From positions 1-43,104 of the forward strand of contig WION01000449.1 of assembly GCA_015039365.1 (NCBI GenBank): a DNA stretch of 43,104 bases, in the 5' to 3' direction. Below are positions 21,061 to 32,019 of the stretch, one piece after another. The translations under genes and the position numbers were made by a program. The DNA is from Amanita rubescens. Lineage: Eukaryota; Basidiomycota; Agaricomycetes; Agaricales; Amanitaceae. Below the pieces are notes generated by a model. The model ran no database searches and was not told the DNA's origin. It saw only the letters and a program-made list of their open reading frames with translations. Each line of letters begins with the position of its first letter. Within the stretch, counting starts at the first letter, position 1.

Positions 21061-23436
21061 ATGACGATGGACCCAATTCCCGACGTCGAGGATCGCCTAG
21101 CGATTGGCGAACGCAAGGAGAAGGCACCAAGCATGCTCAAGTCCGTGGCGCTGATTACCACATGCTCGCTGGCTATGATTGTCAATGTAAGTCTACCAGA
21201 GATTGTTCTTGATGAATCTAACGACGCGCATGGCAGACACAAAATATCACAACTGTCGCGATATCGATACCTGTAATTGGCCGTGAACTCAACATCCTAC
21301 AGACAAGACTACAATGGCTGGTATGATCAAAAAAACTTTTTTGTTTATATTTAACGCTAGAAAAATCAGGTGTCATCATATGCACTAAGTTCCGCATGTC
21401 TCCTTGTTCTCTGCGGTCGTCTGGCGGATCTTTATGGAAGAAAGTTCGTATTCTTCGCAGGATCGATATGGCTTTTTGTATTCTCTATTGCTTGTGGCTT
21501 TGCGAAAGGTAAGCCATCGCTATAGCGCATGGTAAGGCATAGTCGACTGGAATACCACACGTGGGCTTTGTCTTCATCATCCTCTAGAACGTAGGCGCCA
21601 CGACTGGTACGTGTGGAGTTGATGTTGGTGACTATAGCGTGTGGTCGTGTGGTTGGCTATGCTCATGCGCAGCCATCGTGTTGTTCATTGTCTGTTCGCT
21701 TTACTAAGGTCCCTTCTCAGATGAGTTGACGCTAGAAATATTGCGAGGATTACAAGGCGCAGGGTCAGCTGCTACAATACCCGCATCGGTGAATAGATAG
21801 AACGTCTTTCTATCGTCGGAGCAAACTCATATGGCTTCCAGCTCGGTATTCTCGCCGACGCATTCCCAATCAGCACCGGAAGACTGCGTTCAGTGGCGTT
21901 CGCAACTTTTTCAGCAGGTGCACCTGTAGGAGGGGGTCTCGGCTTATGCATCGGCGCTATCTTGACACAACTGACCAAGTCAGTAGATTGTCAGCCCCTT
22001 GTTTTTATTAGTCTCATATATACTTACTTTCAGACAAACGTGGCGTTCGACGTTCTTTTTCTCCACAGCATTGACCGGTCTTTATCTCTTAATTGGCTTG
22101 TTCGTTATTGATAAGGATGAACCATCAATGGCAAAGGATAAACGAGTGGATTGGCTCGGCGGCGCCCTGATTACAGTTGGCCTCGTTTTAATCGTTTTTG
22201 TACTGAGCGATGGCGAGATTGCGCCCAATAAATGGGCCACATCCTGTGAGTTATTCACTGTGACGTAAACTAATTTCGCTCGTCTGACATTACACGAGAT
22301 ATTATTGCTTGTCTGATTCTCGGATGCGCTTTCGTCGGTCTTTTCTTACTGTGGCAATTGTATCTCGAACGTATTCAGGATAACCCCAATGCGCAATACT
22401 CCAAGTGGACCCCACCTCCCCTTATGAAGTTGTCCTTGTGGACTCGCGGAGATGGGCGATTCTCTGTGATCATGGTCATCGCCCTCCTGACATGGGGGAC
22501 TTTCATATCATGGAACCTTTGGGCAACGGTATGAATTAGAACGCTTCCTTTTTCCACATTATCTCTAACTCATTCATGATAGCTCTACTACCAGAATTAC
22601 GTCAATCTCAAACCAATCCCCACCATGCTTCGTTTCATACCAGCGTTTACAACAGGTATCTTTCTCAATGTAACCGTAGCCCTCATTATACACCGTGTCC
22701 CCGTTGTCTGGCTTCTTGGTGACTATTCCTCTAAGAATACATGTTGTATGACTGCTAACCCGCTCCTCAGCAGTCGGCACGTTTATCACCGGTTGCGCAC
22801 CCATTTTCTTTGCAGTCATCATACCAAGCGCTCCATATTGGGCATTCGGCTTCCCTAGCGCTATCTGCGCAGTGATGGGTGCCGACTTCGTTTTCGCTTC
22901 TGGAACACTCTACGTCGCTAAGATAGCAAAAGACGATGAACAAAGTTTAGCGGGTGGTTTGTTCCAGACAATGACTCAGGTAGATGTCATAACCCATGCA
23001 CAGATTCATTTACTGACGAGGCAACTTGTTACTAGATCGGGACCACTATAGGTGTAACCGTGACCACTATTGTGTTTAATCGCGTTCTCGCACAGGATTC
23101 TGGCAAGCAGGGTGTCATCCTTGTTGCGAATCAAGACAATGCACCTAGATCCGCACAATTGAAAGCCTATCAAGCAGCGCAGTGGGCGACCGTTTGTTTC
23201 GCAATGATCGGTACGTAGTGTTCCGTTTGTTCATGTGACGCGTTATTCATCTCTTTTTCTTAGCAACAATACTTGCCATTATTTTCTTCAGACATGTTGG
23301 TATCGTCGGAGTGGAAGGCGATGCCCACGGTGCTCCAGAACCCGAACCTCAGTCCAATGATCAGAAACCTACCAGGCAGTCCACGTTGACTCCATCCCAA
23401 TCTCGAGATCTGGAGAAAATGTTGAACTCCCAGTAG
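21061..23436 (+). CDS. MFS transporter, tandem copy 3 (DHA2/ATR1-like)
   Basis: Third paralogue of the transporter, starting MTMDPIPDVEDRLAIGERKE. The 11 exons follow the copy-4 pattern with introns at the same places; I found no frame break. Motif A reads CGRLADLYGRKFVF, the TM4-5 region LRGLQGAGSAATIPAS, and motif C-like FSAGAPVGGGLGL. Loops VDWLGGALITVGL and KWTPPPLMKLSLWTRG are conserved. The intron after exon 3 (from 21509 to 21720) is about 160 nt longer than in the other copies because of a MITE-like insertion; the splice sites are intact. Ends LEKMLNSQ at 23436. The upstream region has the conserved leader and three inverted repeats, so its regulation may differ from copies 1 and 4. 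Confidence 0.85.
21520..21670 (+). mobile_element. MITE-like insertion (151 bp) with 8-bp target-site duplication
   Basis: Lies in the copy-3 intron. It is flanked by AGCCATCG at 21512-21519 and again at 21671-21678; the homologous intron of copy 2 has this octamer once. Ends are imperfect inverted repeats: GCGCATGGTAAGGCATAG on the left, and GCGCATGAGCATAGCC as the reverse complement of the right. An 8-bp duplication is typical of hAT-type elements (established for that superfamily). Non-coding, so non-autonomous. Confidence 0.7.
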
Positions 23437-24177
23437 CATTCACTATTCGACATCCTCCATTCCTCTCCGCAACGTCTAATGAAAGGTTGGAGGTTTCCAT
23501 AGCGAAGGAACTCACACCGCCTTGTTTTGTGAAACGATTTCAACAATTGGGTTGGACTTGCGCTTGTCGCGTTTCTTTATCGGGCTCAGTTGCATTGCCG
23601 TAGCGGAGAGGGAACGAATCTGACAATGACCTTCAACATGCTCTCGGAGTTATGATCATGGATTTTATGTACTCTAATTACACTTTCAGCGTGCAAGGCC
23701 AGTATCGGGTACACGAGATAGTAAAGTGCTCTGAACGTTCTTACCTGGAGGCCAATGAAGCATACAAACGATCGGCGTGTGGGAATTTTGAGGCAGGAAA
23801 TCATACACACCCGATCCATCGTCTTTGAGTTCTTCCTTATCCACGTCGATGTTAGCAACGTTGACTACCACACCGCCAACGAGAAGTTAACGGCGATTCT
23901 GTGCTCGATGGGTTTGGATTGACGTAAAATGAAGAGACGAGTGTATTAGGTTTGACGGTGGTCGTCCTGATCCTATCTTCAATGTCGATGAAGTAGTCTA
24001 TAAGTGCCTGAACGTAGTGTTTCCCGTGTGGGAGAGGGAAAGCGAAGTCTACGTTGGTTACGGCGAACGTCGGCATCATGTCAGAGTGCATAGTATACCA
24101 CACAGGCACGTTTTGACCAGACTCCTATCGCGTATGTCGCTCTGAGTCAGTCACGCAGAGTCGTAAGCCCTTCCATC
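23437..24177 (-). pseudogene. Unidentified minus-strand gene or remnant
   Basis: The minus strand from about 24110 to 23586 has text that looks protein-coding: TNVDFAFPLPHGKHYVQALI, DYFIDIEDRIRTTTVKPN, then VVNVANIDVDKEELKDDGSG, VYDFLPQNSHTPIVCMLHWP and, after a possible intron, VHKIHDHNSESMLKVIVRF. A frame change occurs near 23880-23920 that no clear intron explains. I do not recognise the family; a C-terminal piece of an FAD-linked oxidase was considered but not supported by a cofactor motif. The plus-strand part 23450-23730 is the duplicated 3' flank of the MFS gene, so the two overlap. Confidence 0.3.
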
Positions 24178-25148
24178 ATGGCATCTCTGTCCACGCTCGC
24201 ACTTCCTCTCCCTCCAGACGCACCACCCCCTGGATTTGGTTGGGCAGACCAGGACTTCTCGGCCTTGTCAACAACCACCGCATTCCACACTGGATTAGAT
24301 CAGCGAGACCAGTTCCTCGGAATGAATCGCTGCGTCGTCTGTGGGATCCATGGCAGTGGTTATGCGATAGAGCATTGCTACATTATTATGGACTCAGAAC
24401 CTGATACTGTAAGTCAACGGTATTTGAGCCCTCCCAATGCTAATGTGGGACAGCGGACGGACCTCAAGAACCGTGGTTGGATCCCTGGGCAGGCCAAAGA
24501 TGCGCCCCGCCATGAACCACGCGATGGCATAATTATGTGTAAAACCCATCACGGCCTGTTCGATGGATATTTTTTCTTCATCCGTTTCTTTCCAGACGTG
24601 AGATTGATTCGTTTTTGATTCGGGCCAAGCATTTACAGTAAACAGATTCGCAAGTTTGTGTTTATCAACTACTCCGGTCACGACTATCTTGAGCAATTCC
24701 ACGGTAAAGCTATCGCCCTTGATATCAAGGATAAACATGCGCCCTTTCCTTCCATATTCATAATCCATGAGATGCGCGTCCGTGGATTTCACCCCTTTCA
24801 ACCTCAGCGCCTGTTGCTCCAGCCGTCCCCAATGACATACCTTGGCAAGACTGGATCTTATCGAACCATGTGTTCGACAATGCCTCAGATTCCTTCAAAC
24901 GTGACCGCCCACCACGCAACCTCAGCCACGGATCTGCGCAAGCACAGCCGCCGTTTCACCCTATGACGACGGCATCATCAGGTCAACGTACGGTGGCGCT
25001 CAACGCAGACATCATTGCTGACATCCTTGCGGCGACGCGTGCCATGCCATCATGGAAGGCCTGCCAGATTGAGGGCACGAGCTGGACTGGTACGGCGGAA
25101 GAAAACATCAAGAAATATGTCTCTTCTATTGGTGTACAAGATCGTTGA
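24178..25148 (+). CDS. HNH-endonuclease-family protein (one-base frame break)
   Basis: Fungal HNH nuclease-domain protein of the type common in Agaricomycetes. Exons 24178-24408, 24454-24597 and 24646-25148, with introns of 45 and 48 nt in phase. The core has NRCVVCGIHGSGYAIEHCYI, GWIPGQAKDAPRHEPRDG and IIMCKTHHGLFD, consistent with a zinc-supported HNH (His-Me finger) site built from the EHC and THH segments. Then IRKFVFINYSGHDYLEQFHG, FIIHEMRVRGFHPFQPQ and the C-terminal NADIIADILAATRAMPSWKA and SWTGTAEENIKKY. At about 24805 (CAACCTCAGCGCC) the reading passes into another frame, as if one base were missing; after it APVAPAVPNDIPWQDWI runs on to 25148. Function in fungi is not known. A rearranged paralogue lies at 15080-15998. 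Confidence 0.75.
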
Positions 25149-26460
25149 CTTGGATTTTTATCCCTGTAGACCCGCTGAAAATCTGATTCTCGACATTAGG
25201 TGGTTAGGGAGGTTCAAAATAAATGATCAGCGGGCAATGTGCAGCGCATAAACAGAGTAAAATCATGGCCATCTGTGTGCACAATGACTCTGGGTAAATT
25301 AATGGTATAGACTTAGCAAATTCAATTCCCAGAGTGGCGAAGTGAGCCGCTCACGACTCCTTAGTAAAATAGGGACTCGTAATGCGGAAGACGAGAGGGT
25401 ATAGTATCCAGATCTCCCTCTTGTTGTTGGTCGCCTTTGTCCTGCGGAACAACTGGAAGGTACTTGTCCTTCGCTCGCTCATTTCCATGCCTCGTCACTG
25501 AGCCCCCTTCAGCTCTACGTCCATTCTCGTCGCAACCGTGGCATTGTCCCCTCCCGCATAGTGGAGGATTGGAACGTCGGTAGCACGTTAATAGAGCAGT
25601 TGGTTGCCAAAGTGCATAGTATATTACGTAGGCACGTCTACCAGCCATCTGTCTCGGACTCCCAGATCACAAATATTTGCCAGTGCCACGAGAGTGCGAC
25701 GTTTTGACTTGATGCGTTGGGCGGAAGAGGCCATCGTGTGAAAGCCCTCCTGCACGGTCTCGCCATCTTTTATAGCCGTTCGCAAAATTGAGTGACAAAG
25801 TACTTTGCTCAAATAAGATGGAGATCTTGGTTTACATCGTGCGCGTCCCCCAAGTCGACGGACACCCTTCATCAAGAGCGAAAGCATTTTCAGTAAAAAT
25901 GCAAATCAAAATCCATCTCGATGCAATATTTTATCTCACTGTTCTCTCTTAGAGTCCAACTATCATCATGGAAGAGGACTTTATGTCGTTTACGAAAACC
26001 TTCTCGCAATTCCTCCCGTGTAGCTCAACTCCGGACCATACCCAAAAAAAACAGGCTCAGGTCGAAGAAGACCATCACTTTATAATACCCGGGATGCCAT
26101 CATCTCATGAACCATGTGTTGTGAGCTTTACCTTGACCCGCTTATCATCTACGTATACTATCAATCGTTCTAGTATCCAAATCGCACGACTTGCCCTGCC
26201 AAAAGCTTTGGCAGTACATTGTATGTGGAGCTTAGTCAGAGGTTCTTCTGCAGACAGGTACACCAGGTACGTCACCACCGAGTCCCGGGCTCAATCTTCT
26301 TCTATGTCAATGCTCAACTTCTCTTGTCGCAGGCTATCCATATTCTCTGTTTTACTGCTTCGTCATGTTTATACATCCGTGGCATCTAACGACAAGCCAT
26401 TCTGTATAAAATAGCCACTGGAGTTGTATGGTGCAGGTCGACCCGCTTTCCCGCTGAGGT
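25149..26460. other. Long spacer before MFS copy 4, only unsupported ORFs
   Basis: The 3' flank of the HNH gene (to about 25210) is followed by 1.2 kb with ORFs on both strands: 25361-25648 minus, 25624-25887 minus, and 25968-26414 plus (148 codons from ATG). None has a recognisable domain. The last 60 bp hold GTATAAAATA (26404-26413) and the degraded MFS leader block. Confidence 0.35.
26404..26443 (+). promoter_or_regulatory. TATA-like element and leader block of MFS copy 4
   Basis: GTATAAAATAGCCACTGGAG then TTGTATGGTGCAGGTCGA, collinear with 12228-12270 and 20992-21027. Lies 20-57 bp before the ATG at 26461. Confidence 0.5.
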
Positions 26461-28684
26461 ATGGAAAGACCCATGGACCCGAATTCCAGCGATCACCTAG
26501 TGATGAGCAAACGCCACGACAAGGCTCCAGGCACGCTCAAGTCCGTGGCACTGATTAGCACATGTGCAATGGCTATGGTTGTAAATGTAAGTCGGCTGGA
26601 GACTGTTATTGGTGAATCTGACGATGCGCGGCAGTTGTCAAATACCACATCTGTCTCAATAGCGTTGCCCGTAATTAGCCGTGAACTTAATATCATGCCA
26701 ACAAGACTACAATGGCTGGTATGATCAAAAAAAAAACACTCGTTGCTTATATCTGACGCTAGGAAAATTAGGTTTCGGCATATGCACTAAGTTCCGGATG
26801 TCTCCTCGTCCTCTGCGGTCGTCTGGCGGATCTCTACGGAAGAAAATTGGTATTCTTAATTGGATCAATATGGCTTTTTGTTTTCACTCTTGCTTGTGGC
26901 TTTGCACCAAGTAAGCCATCGTGTTCGTCATCAATTGTTTACTTTTAACGTTCCCTGCTCCGCAGATGAGTTGACGTTAGATATCTTGCGAGGGTTGCAA
27001 GGTGCAGGAGCAGCTGCTTCGATACCCGCATCGGTGAACAGATAGAGCATCTCACTCTCATTGACACAAACTTATGTGATTTCTAGCTTGGTATCCTAGC
27101 CAACGCATTCCCGATTAGTACCGGAAAACTGCGCTCAATAGCATTCGCCACTTTTGCAGCCGGTGCACCTATAGGAGGTGCTTTGGGCATATGCGTCGGC
27201 GCCACCTTAACACAACTGACCAAGTAAGTAGAACGTTGGCTCTTCATTTTCATCTAATATATGCTTTCAGGCAAACATGGCGTTCAACTTTTTTTCTCTC
27301 CACAGGGCTGACTGGTCTTTATTTCTTGATTGGCTTGTTCGTTATTGACAAGGACGAACCATCAATGCAAAAGGATCCGCGAGTGGATTGGCTCGGCGCC
27401 ACCCTGATCACAGTTGGCCTCGTTCTAATCATTTTTGTATTGAGTGACGGCGAGATTGCGCCTAATAAATGGGCCACATCCTGTAAGTTACCTATCGTGC
27501 TATGATAACCTAATTTTGTTTGCCTGACACTACGCCAGATATTATCGCATGTCTCATTCTCGGATGCACCTTCGTTGGTCTCTTCGTACTGTGGCAATGG
27601 TATCTCGAACGTATTCAGGACAACCCCAATGCGCAGTATTCTAAGTGGACCCCACCTCCCCTTATGAAGTTGTCCTTGTGGACTCGTGGAAACGGGCGTT
27701 TCGCGGTAATCATGGTCATTGCTTTCCTGACGTGGTGTACTTTCTTGTCATGGAGTCTTTGGGCAACGGTATGAATTTGAGTGTACCACTAATTTGACAT
27801 GATCTCTAATCCATTTTCCATGGTAGCTCTACTACCAGAATTACGTGAAACTCGATCCGATCTCCACCATGCTTCGTTTTGTTCCCACTGCTGTGTCAGG
27901 TGTCTTACTCAACATAGTAATCGGTCTTACTATACACCGTGTCACCGCTGTCTGGCTTCTTGGTGACTTCATTTAAAATATAAGTTATACGTCTGCTTAC
28001 CCCGCCCTCAGGAATTGGCACATTTGGCACAGCTCTCGCATCCATTCTCTTCGCAGTCATTATTCCGGGCGCTCCATTTTGGGCATTCGGTTTCCCTGGT
28101 GCTATATTCTCAGTGTTCGGCGCCGACTTCGTTTTTGCTTCAGGATCCCTCTACGTTGCTAAGATAGTAAAACCACAAGAACAAAGTTTAGCAGGTGCCA
28201 TGTTCACGACAATGACCCAGGTAAATGTCATCATTCACGTTCTCATCTGATTTATTTCCTGACGGAGCTACTCGTTGCCCACAGTTGGGGAGCGCAATTG
28301 GTCTGACCGTGACCACTATTATATTTAATCGCGTCCTCGCACGGGATTCTCGTAAGTTAGGCGTCATTCTTGACGCGAATCAGGAGAATGCACCCAGATC
28401 TGCCCAATTGAAAGCCTACCAAGCAGCCCAATGGGGAGGCTTTTGTTTCTGCATGATCGGTAGGTTTCTTGCCCTCAATATGATGCGTTTATTTATCTCC
28501 CTTCTACTCAGCAACGATACTCGTCATTATCTTCTTCAGAAATGTCGGCATCATTGGTGCCAAAGGAGGTAGCACACGCGGCGCTTCAAGACCTGTACCC
28601 CAGCCCGACGATGACAAATCTACCACGCAGTCGTCGTTGACTTTAACCCAGTCACAAGAGGAGAAAATGACGGATTCTCCATAG
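26461..28684 (+). CDS. MFS transporter, tandem copy 4 (DHA2/ATR1-like)
   Basis: Reference copy of the array. Eleven exons join in phase to 562 residues: 26461-26586, 26635-26718, 26772-26910, 26966-27033, 27087-27223, 27271-27482, 27539-27768, 27827-27962, 28012-28220, 28285-28459, 28512-28684. Motif A CGRLADLYGRKLVF (TM2-3), LDILRGLQGAGAAASIPAS, motif C-like FAAGAPIGGALG, the acidic loop VIDKDEPSMQKDPRVDWLG, and KWTPPPLMKLSLWTRGNG are present; hydrophobic segments suggest 12-14 TM helices. The length and motif C fit drug:H+ antiporters of the DHA2 group, which export toxic compounds across the plasma membrane. Substrate unknown. A hydrophilic C-tail (PDDDKSTTQSSLTLTQSQEE) is shared with the paralogues. 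Confidence 0.9.
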
Positions 28685-29112
28685 AATTCATCATCGAGCC
28701 TACCATGGATTGCAACGGCGCAGGAACGTCCTGCCTTTTCTAGAATACGTGACTTTCATAGATAGCTCAGCGCACTGGTGGTGTATAATATGTAAATAGA
28801 TTCGGTGATTTTGCCAGCTATTTCGATTGCATCGTGTCCTAAATCAACGTTGACATCTGGTGGGCATTCCTGAAGATTTCATCCCATGTCGGATTGGAAG
28901 GAAATAGCCATCTCTGCTATGTACAAGACTATGGCTATTGGAACAAGGACTCTCTCTCTCTCGCCGCGTCTTGGTTTTTGTGATCCCCAGTACCTGAACA
29001 CTTGAGCCCCGGTACACCCGCAGAATGTCAATTGCCTGACATCCAGCACTGCCAGTGCAAGATGCTCTACAATATCGTATCGCCGATTCAAGCGATATTT
29101 TTCGTGTCCGAA
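28685..29112. other. Convergent intergenic region
   Basis: 3' flanks of MFS copy 4 (plus) and the PPR gene (minus). A minus-strand ORF at 28879-29091 shows no family features. Confidence 0.35.
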
Positions 29113-31939
29113 TCAGCGGGTTACGATCCCCTGCTCCTCTTTCTCTGCCCGAGCTTTGAGCGTCTCCTCCCTACGTCCCCTCAATGCCCACTCGTACGCC
29201 TTACACATCCACTTGATATAGCCAATTTTCTCTCTTGCGCCTTCACTCTCGGAGGCTATCAATCGATGGTGCAGCATTTCGATATCCGCAAAAGTCAAAA
29301 ACGGAGGGACGTGGTCATCAGGCACTTCTGTGCTTGACGTCAAACGGACCAACGGTCTTGGCGCGATGAGGGTCGTTCGCGTGCTCCGCATCGCTGGTTT
29401 TACCGAGGGCTGGCGGACAGCTTGGGGCGGATATTTGCTGACAAACTCGCGTAGGCGAACCAGTGCATTGTCAAGATCGCCTGTTCTGTTCTGGTCGTTG
29501 GCTGACGCCCTGTCTCCAATAAAATATCAACTTACAGAGTCAATGTTCGCATCAGTGCCGTATGCGCCCTCTCAACGAGTCGCGGGCTCAATGGTCGATC
29601 GCCATCTTGTTTCGACTCTTCTATGGCTTCCCACTTCTTCCAAAGCTCCTCGGTAAATTGAGCCGCGATCTGTCGTTCTCGACCCTTCCTCGTTCGACCA
29701 CACCTTTCAAGTGCTTCCACGTACGTCCTTGCACTCTTTTCTACGCCAAGCTCATCGTAAAGTTTCCAAAACATGTCGCGAGATTCCTCTAATGACGAGT
29801 GCCGGTAAAAGACAGCAAGATATGAATTGAGAAGTCTGGTCGTAAGAGTGACGTGCTGAAACTTGTATTCGATAGGTAAGGTTTCGTTCAACTTGTTGTC
29901 TTGCTCTCCCAGATCAGCAAGTATGTGCTGGAACAAGGCACGAACTTCATGCATCACTTCTTGCCTGCTCTGCGGAGGAATATGAGTGAAGGTCGGATAC
30001 ACGTCTTCCGACACTGGAGGACCGGAAGTAGTTGCCTCAGGCGAGCTTTCAGGTGTGGCTGACTTGTTTTCAGCTTCACCGGACGCATCTTTCTCCTGAG
30101 GCGCAATGGACCGAACGAATGGTGGATTGTATGCCGCATATGCATGGAATACATGCATCATCACCTCTTCATTGATACTTGTGTCGACTTCCCCCGCAAA
30201 ACTGTACCCATCTGGGCCTACCCCGCGCACCATCTCAGCCAAAATCCACCTCGCCCTCGCTAAATCTCCGACGCGCTTCGCGCCCTCCAACAAAGCGCAA
30301 AACGTCCTCCTGTCGGGGCGGAACGCACCTCTACCCTCAGCGTCACGGTGAGAATCTAACATCTCCTTTGCCAACCTAAACGCTTCGGAAACGTAACGCC
30401 GGAGCCCAGACTTTGCGAATGCAAGGATAACGGCATTGTATGCGCCTGCTGTTGGCATGATTTGGTGATCGACAGTCATTTCCGTCCACAGATCTAACGC
30501 GCGTTCTGGCTCGGAGGAACGACCGGATGATATAGGTGATGCGCAAGCGCGGATCATGAGAGTATAGAGAAGGACGTCTGGTTGCGAGTGAGCCACGTAG
30601 CGCATATGGAAGAACAAATCCCAAGCTTGGGCGCGAGCCAAAGACGAAGGTCTCGAGAACAGAGACGTAATGACAGATGTATATGTGTGCATTGGAGCAG
30701 GGTTGGACTGAAGTTCATAATTATGAAGCACTTGCAGTGCGGCGGTTGGAATGGCGTCCATAGGGGTTGCCAACAAGTGAGCTTTGACGTGAAAATGCCG
30801 TTGCTGTTCGTTTGGAACGTCTATCTGAACGTTACTATATTGCTCTATCTCATGTTTAGAGACATACCCGTCAGATACCTCGTCATGACTTGCTCAACAG
30901 CTTCGACATTCCCAGCGCTGGCATACAAGTCCATGACTTCATTAATCGCGTTCCCCAGAAGGGGGATAGCAAGACTCTACATTCGTTGTTAGCCTCTGCA
31001 GAAGAATTTAGACGACGTGTACTGACTTTCATAAGATCTAACATTTTCTCCGCAGCTAGTTGATCCTTCGCCTGTAGCTGTGGGCGGTAAAGATCAGAAA
31101 ACATAGCTGAGAAGCGATAAATGACGTACGCAGACGCGTATAAGAGTATCACATTCCTTGACGGAGATGATACCAGTAACAGGCATAGTAGAAGATTCTC
31201 GAGCCGCAATGTTTTGAAGGTGTGCGAGGACGCGTAGATAAGACTGAGATGTAGGTGCAGCCCATGTGTCCATGTTGCGAGCATTGTCCGTCAACAAGTA
31301 CCCATCATCTGGAGGGAAAGCGTCTAACAGTCGTTGTTCAGTTTCAGTAACGGCGCGGAGGTCCTCTTCAAGTTGAACCTGTTTTTGGTCACTGATGGCT
31401 GTATCGGTTTCTGGCTCGAGCTGCACGGTAGGAATAGCGAGAAGATTTTCGTAAAAGGCTGTAAGTTCTCCTTCCGTATATGAAGGTGGTTCGAGAGCCT
31501 GGCTCTAAGAGAGAGAGAGAGAGAATAGTGAGATACATAGCAAATTCAGACGGATACCACGTTCATTACCTCTTTTGCTGCAGCATCCTCTAGTGCCTGT
31601 ACACGTCGCTCAAGTTCTGACAACGTTGCGGTCTGGCTTATATTAATTGGTGGTATCATATTATTTTGCTCTCTGTAGAAAACAACATGATCAAACTTAA
31701 GTCACTTCCCGCCAACTGAGGAATACGTACAAGGGAGAAAGGGTATAACGGGGCTGTCTGTGAGTCCCATGACGAAAAAGTGGAGGTGGAGGAGTCGTGT
31801 GTTGTGCTTCTGTGTGTAGCCCTCGACGAAAATTTGCTACTGAGAGTGTTTTAAGACGTGCAGCATTGACGCACACCGCAGCCCGTAAAAAAGTGAGCTC
31901 TACTAGAGCCGGCGGCAGCACCGAAGTCGGCAACTTCAT
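29113..31939 (-). CDS. Pentatricopeptide-repeat (PPR) protein, probably mitochondrial
   Basis: Seven exons join in phase to 842 residues: 31939-31731, 31672-31570, 31504-31130, 31077-31027, 30976-30868, 30820-29536 and 29509-29113. The first exon is an Arg/Ala-rich presequence (MKLPTSVLPPALVEL, AARLKTLSVANFRRGLHTEA) typical of mitochondrial import. A coiled-coil segment TATLSELERRVQALEDAAA follows. PPR-like helical pairs include VMDLYASAGNVEAVEQVM, HTYTSVITSLFSRP, DVLLYTLMIRACASP, TAGAYNAVILAFAKSGL, RTFCALLEGAKRVGDLARA and ARTYVEALERCGRTRKG. PPR proteins bind organellar RNA and support its processing or translation. The exact orthologue (for example a CCM1- or PET309-type factor) cannot be assigned. 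The last exon is basic and rich in charged helices. Confidence 0.85.
31505..31524. repeat. (GA)n simple repeat, the pyrimidine tract of a PPR intron
   Basis: About eight GA units; on the minus strand it reads (TC)n directly before the TTAG acceptor of the intron ending at 31505, so it doubles as the polypyrimidine tract. Confidence 0.7.
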
Positions 31940-32019
31940 TAAGTCACGCTGTGTCACACCCTCTGATGCACTACAAGAATAGAAAGCGACTACACAACAA
32001 CACTGTGTCCGAAAGCTGA

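Noticed and set aside
25968..26414. 148-codon plus-strand ORF starting MEEDFMSFTKTF
   Set aside because: Composition is Ser/Arg-rich without a domain, and no splice or homology support; kept only as a note in the spacer entry.
31505..31524. (GA)n run as a possible regulatory GAGA site
   Set aside because: Its position immediately before a splice acceptor on the minus strand explains it as a polypyrimidine tract.
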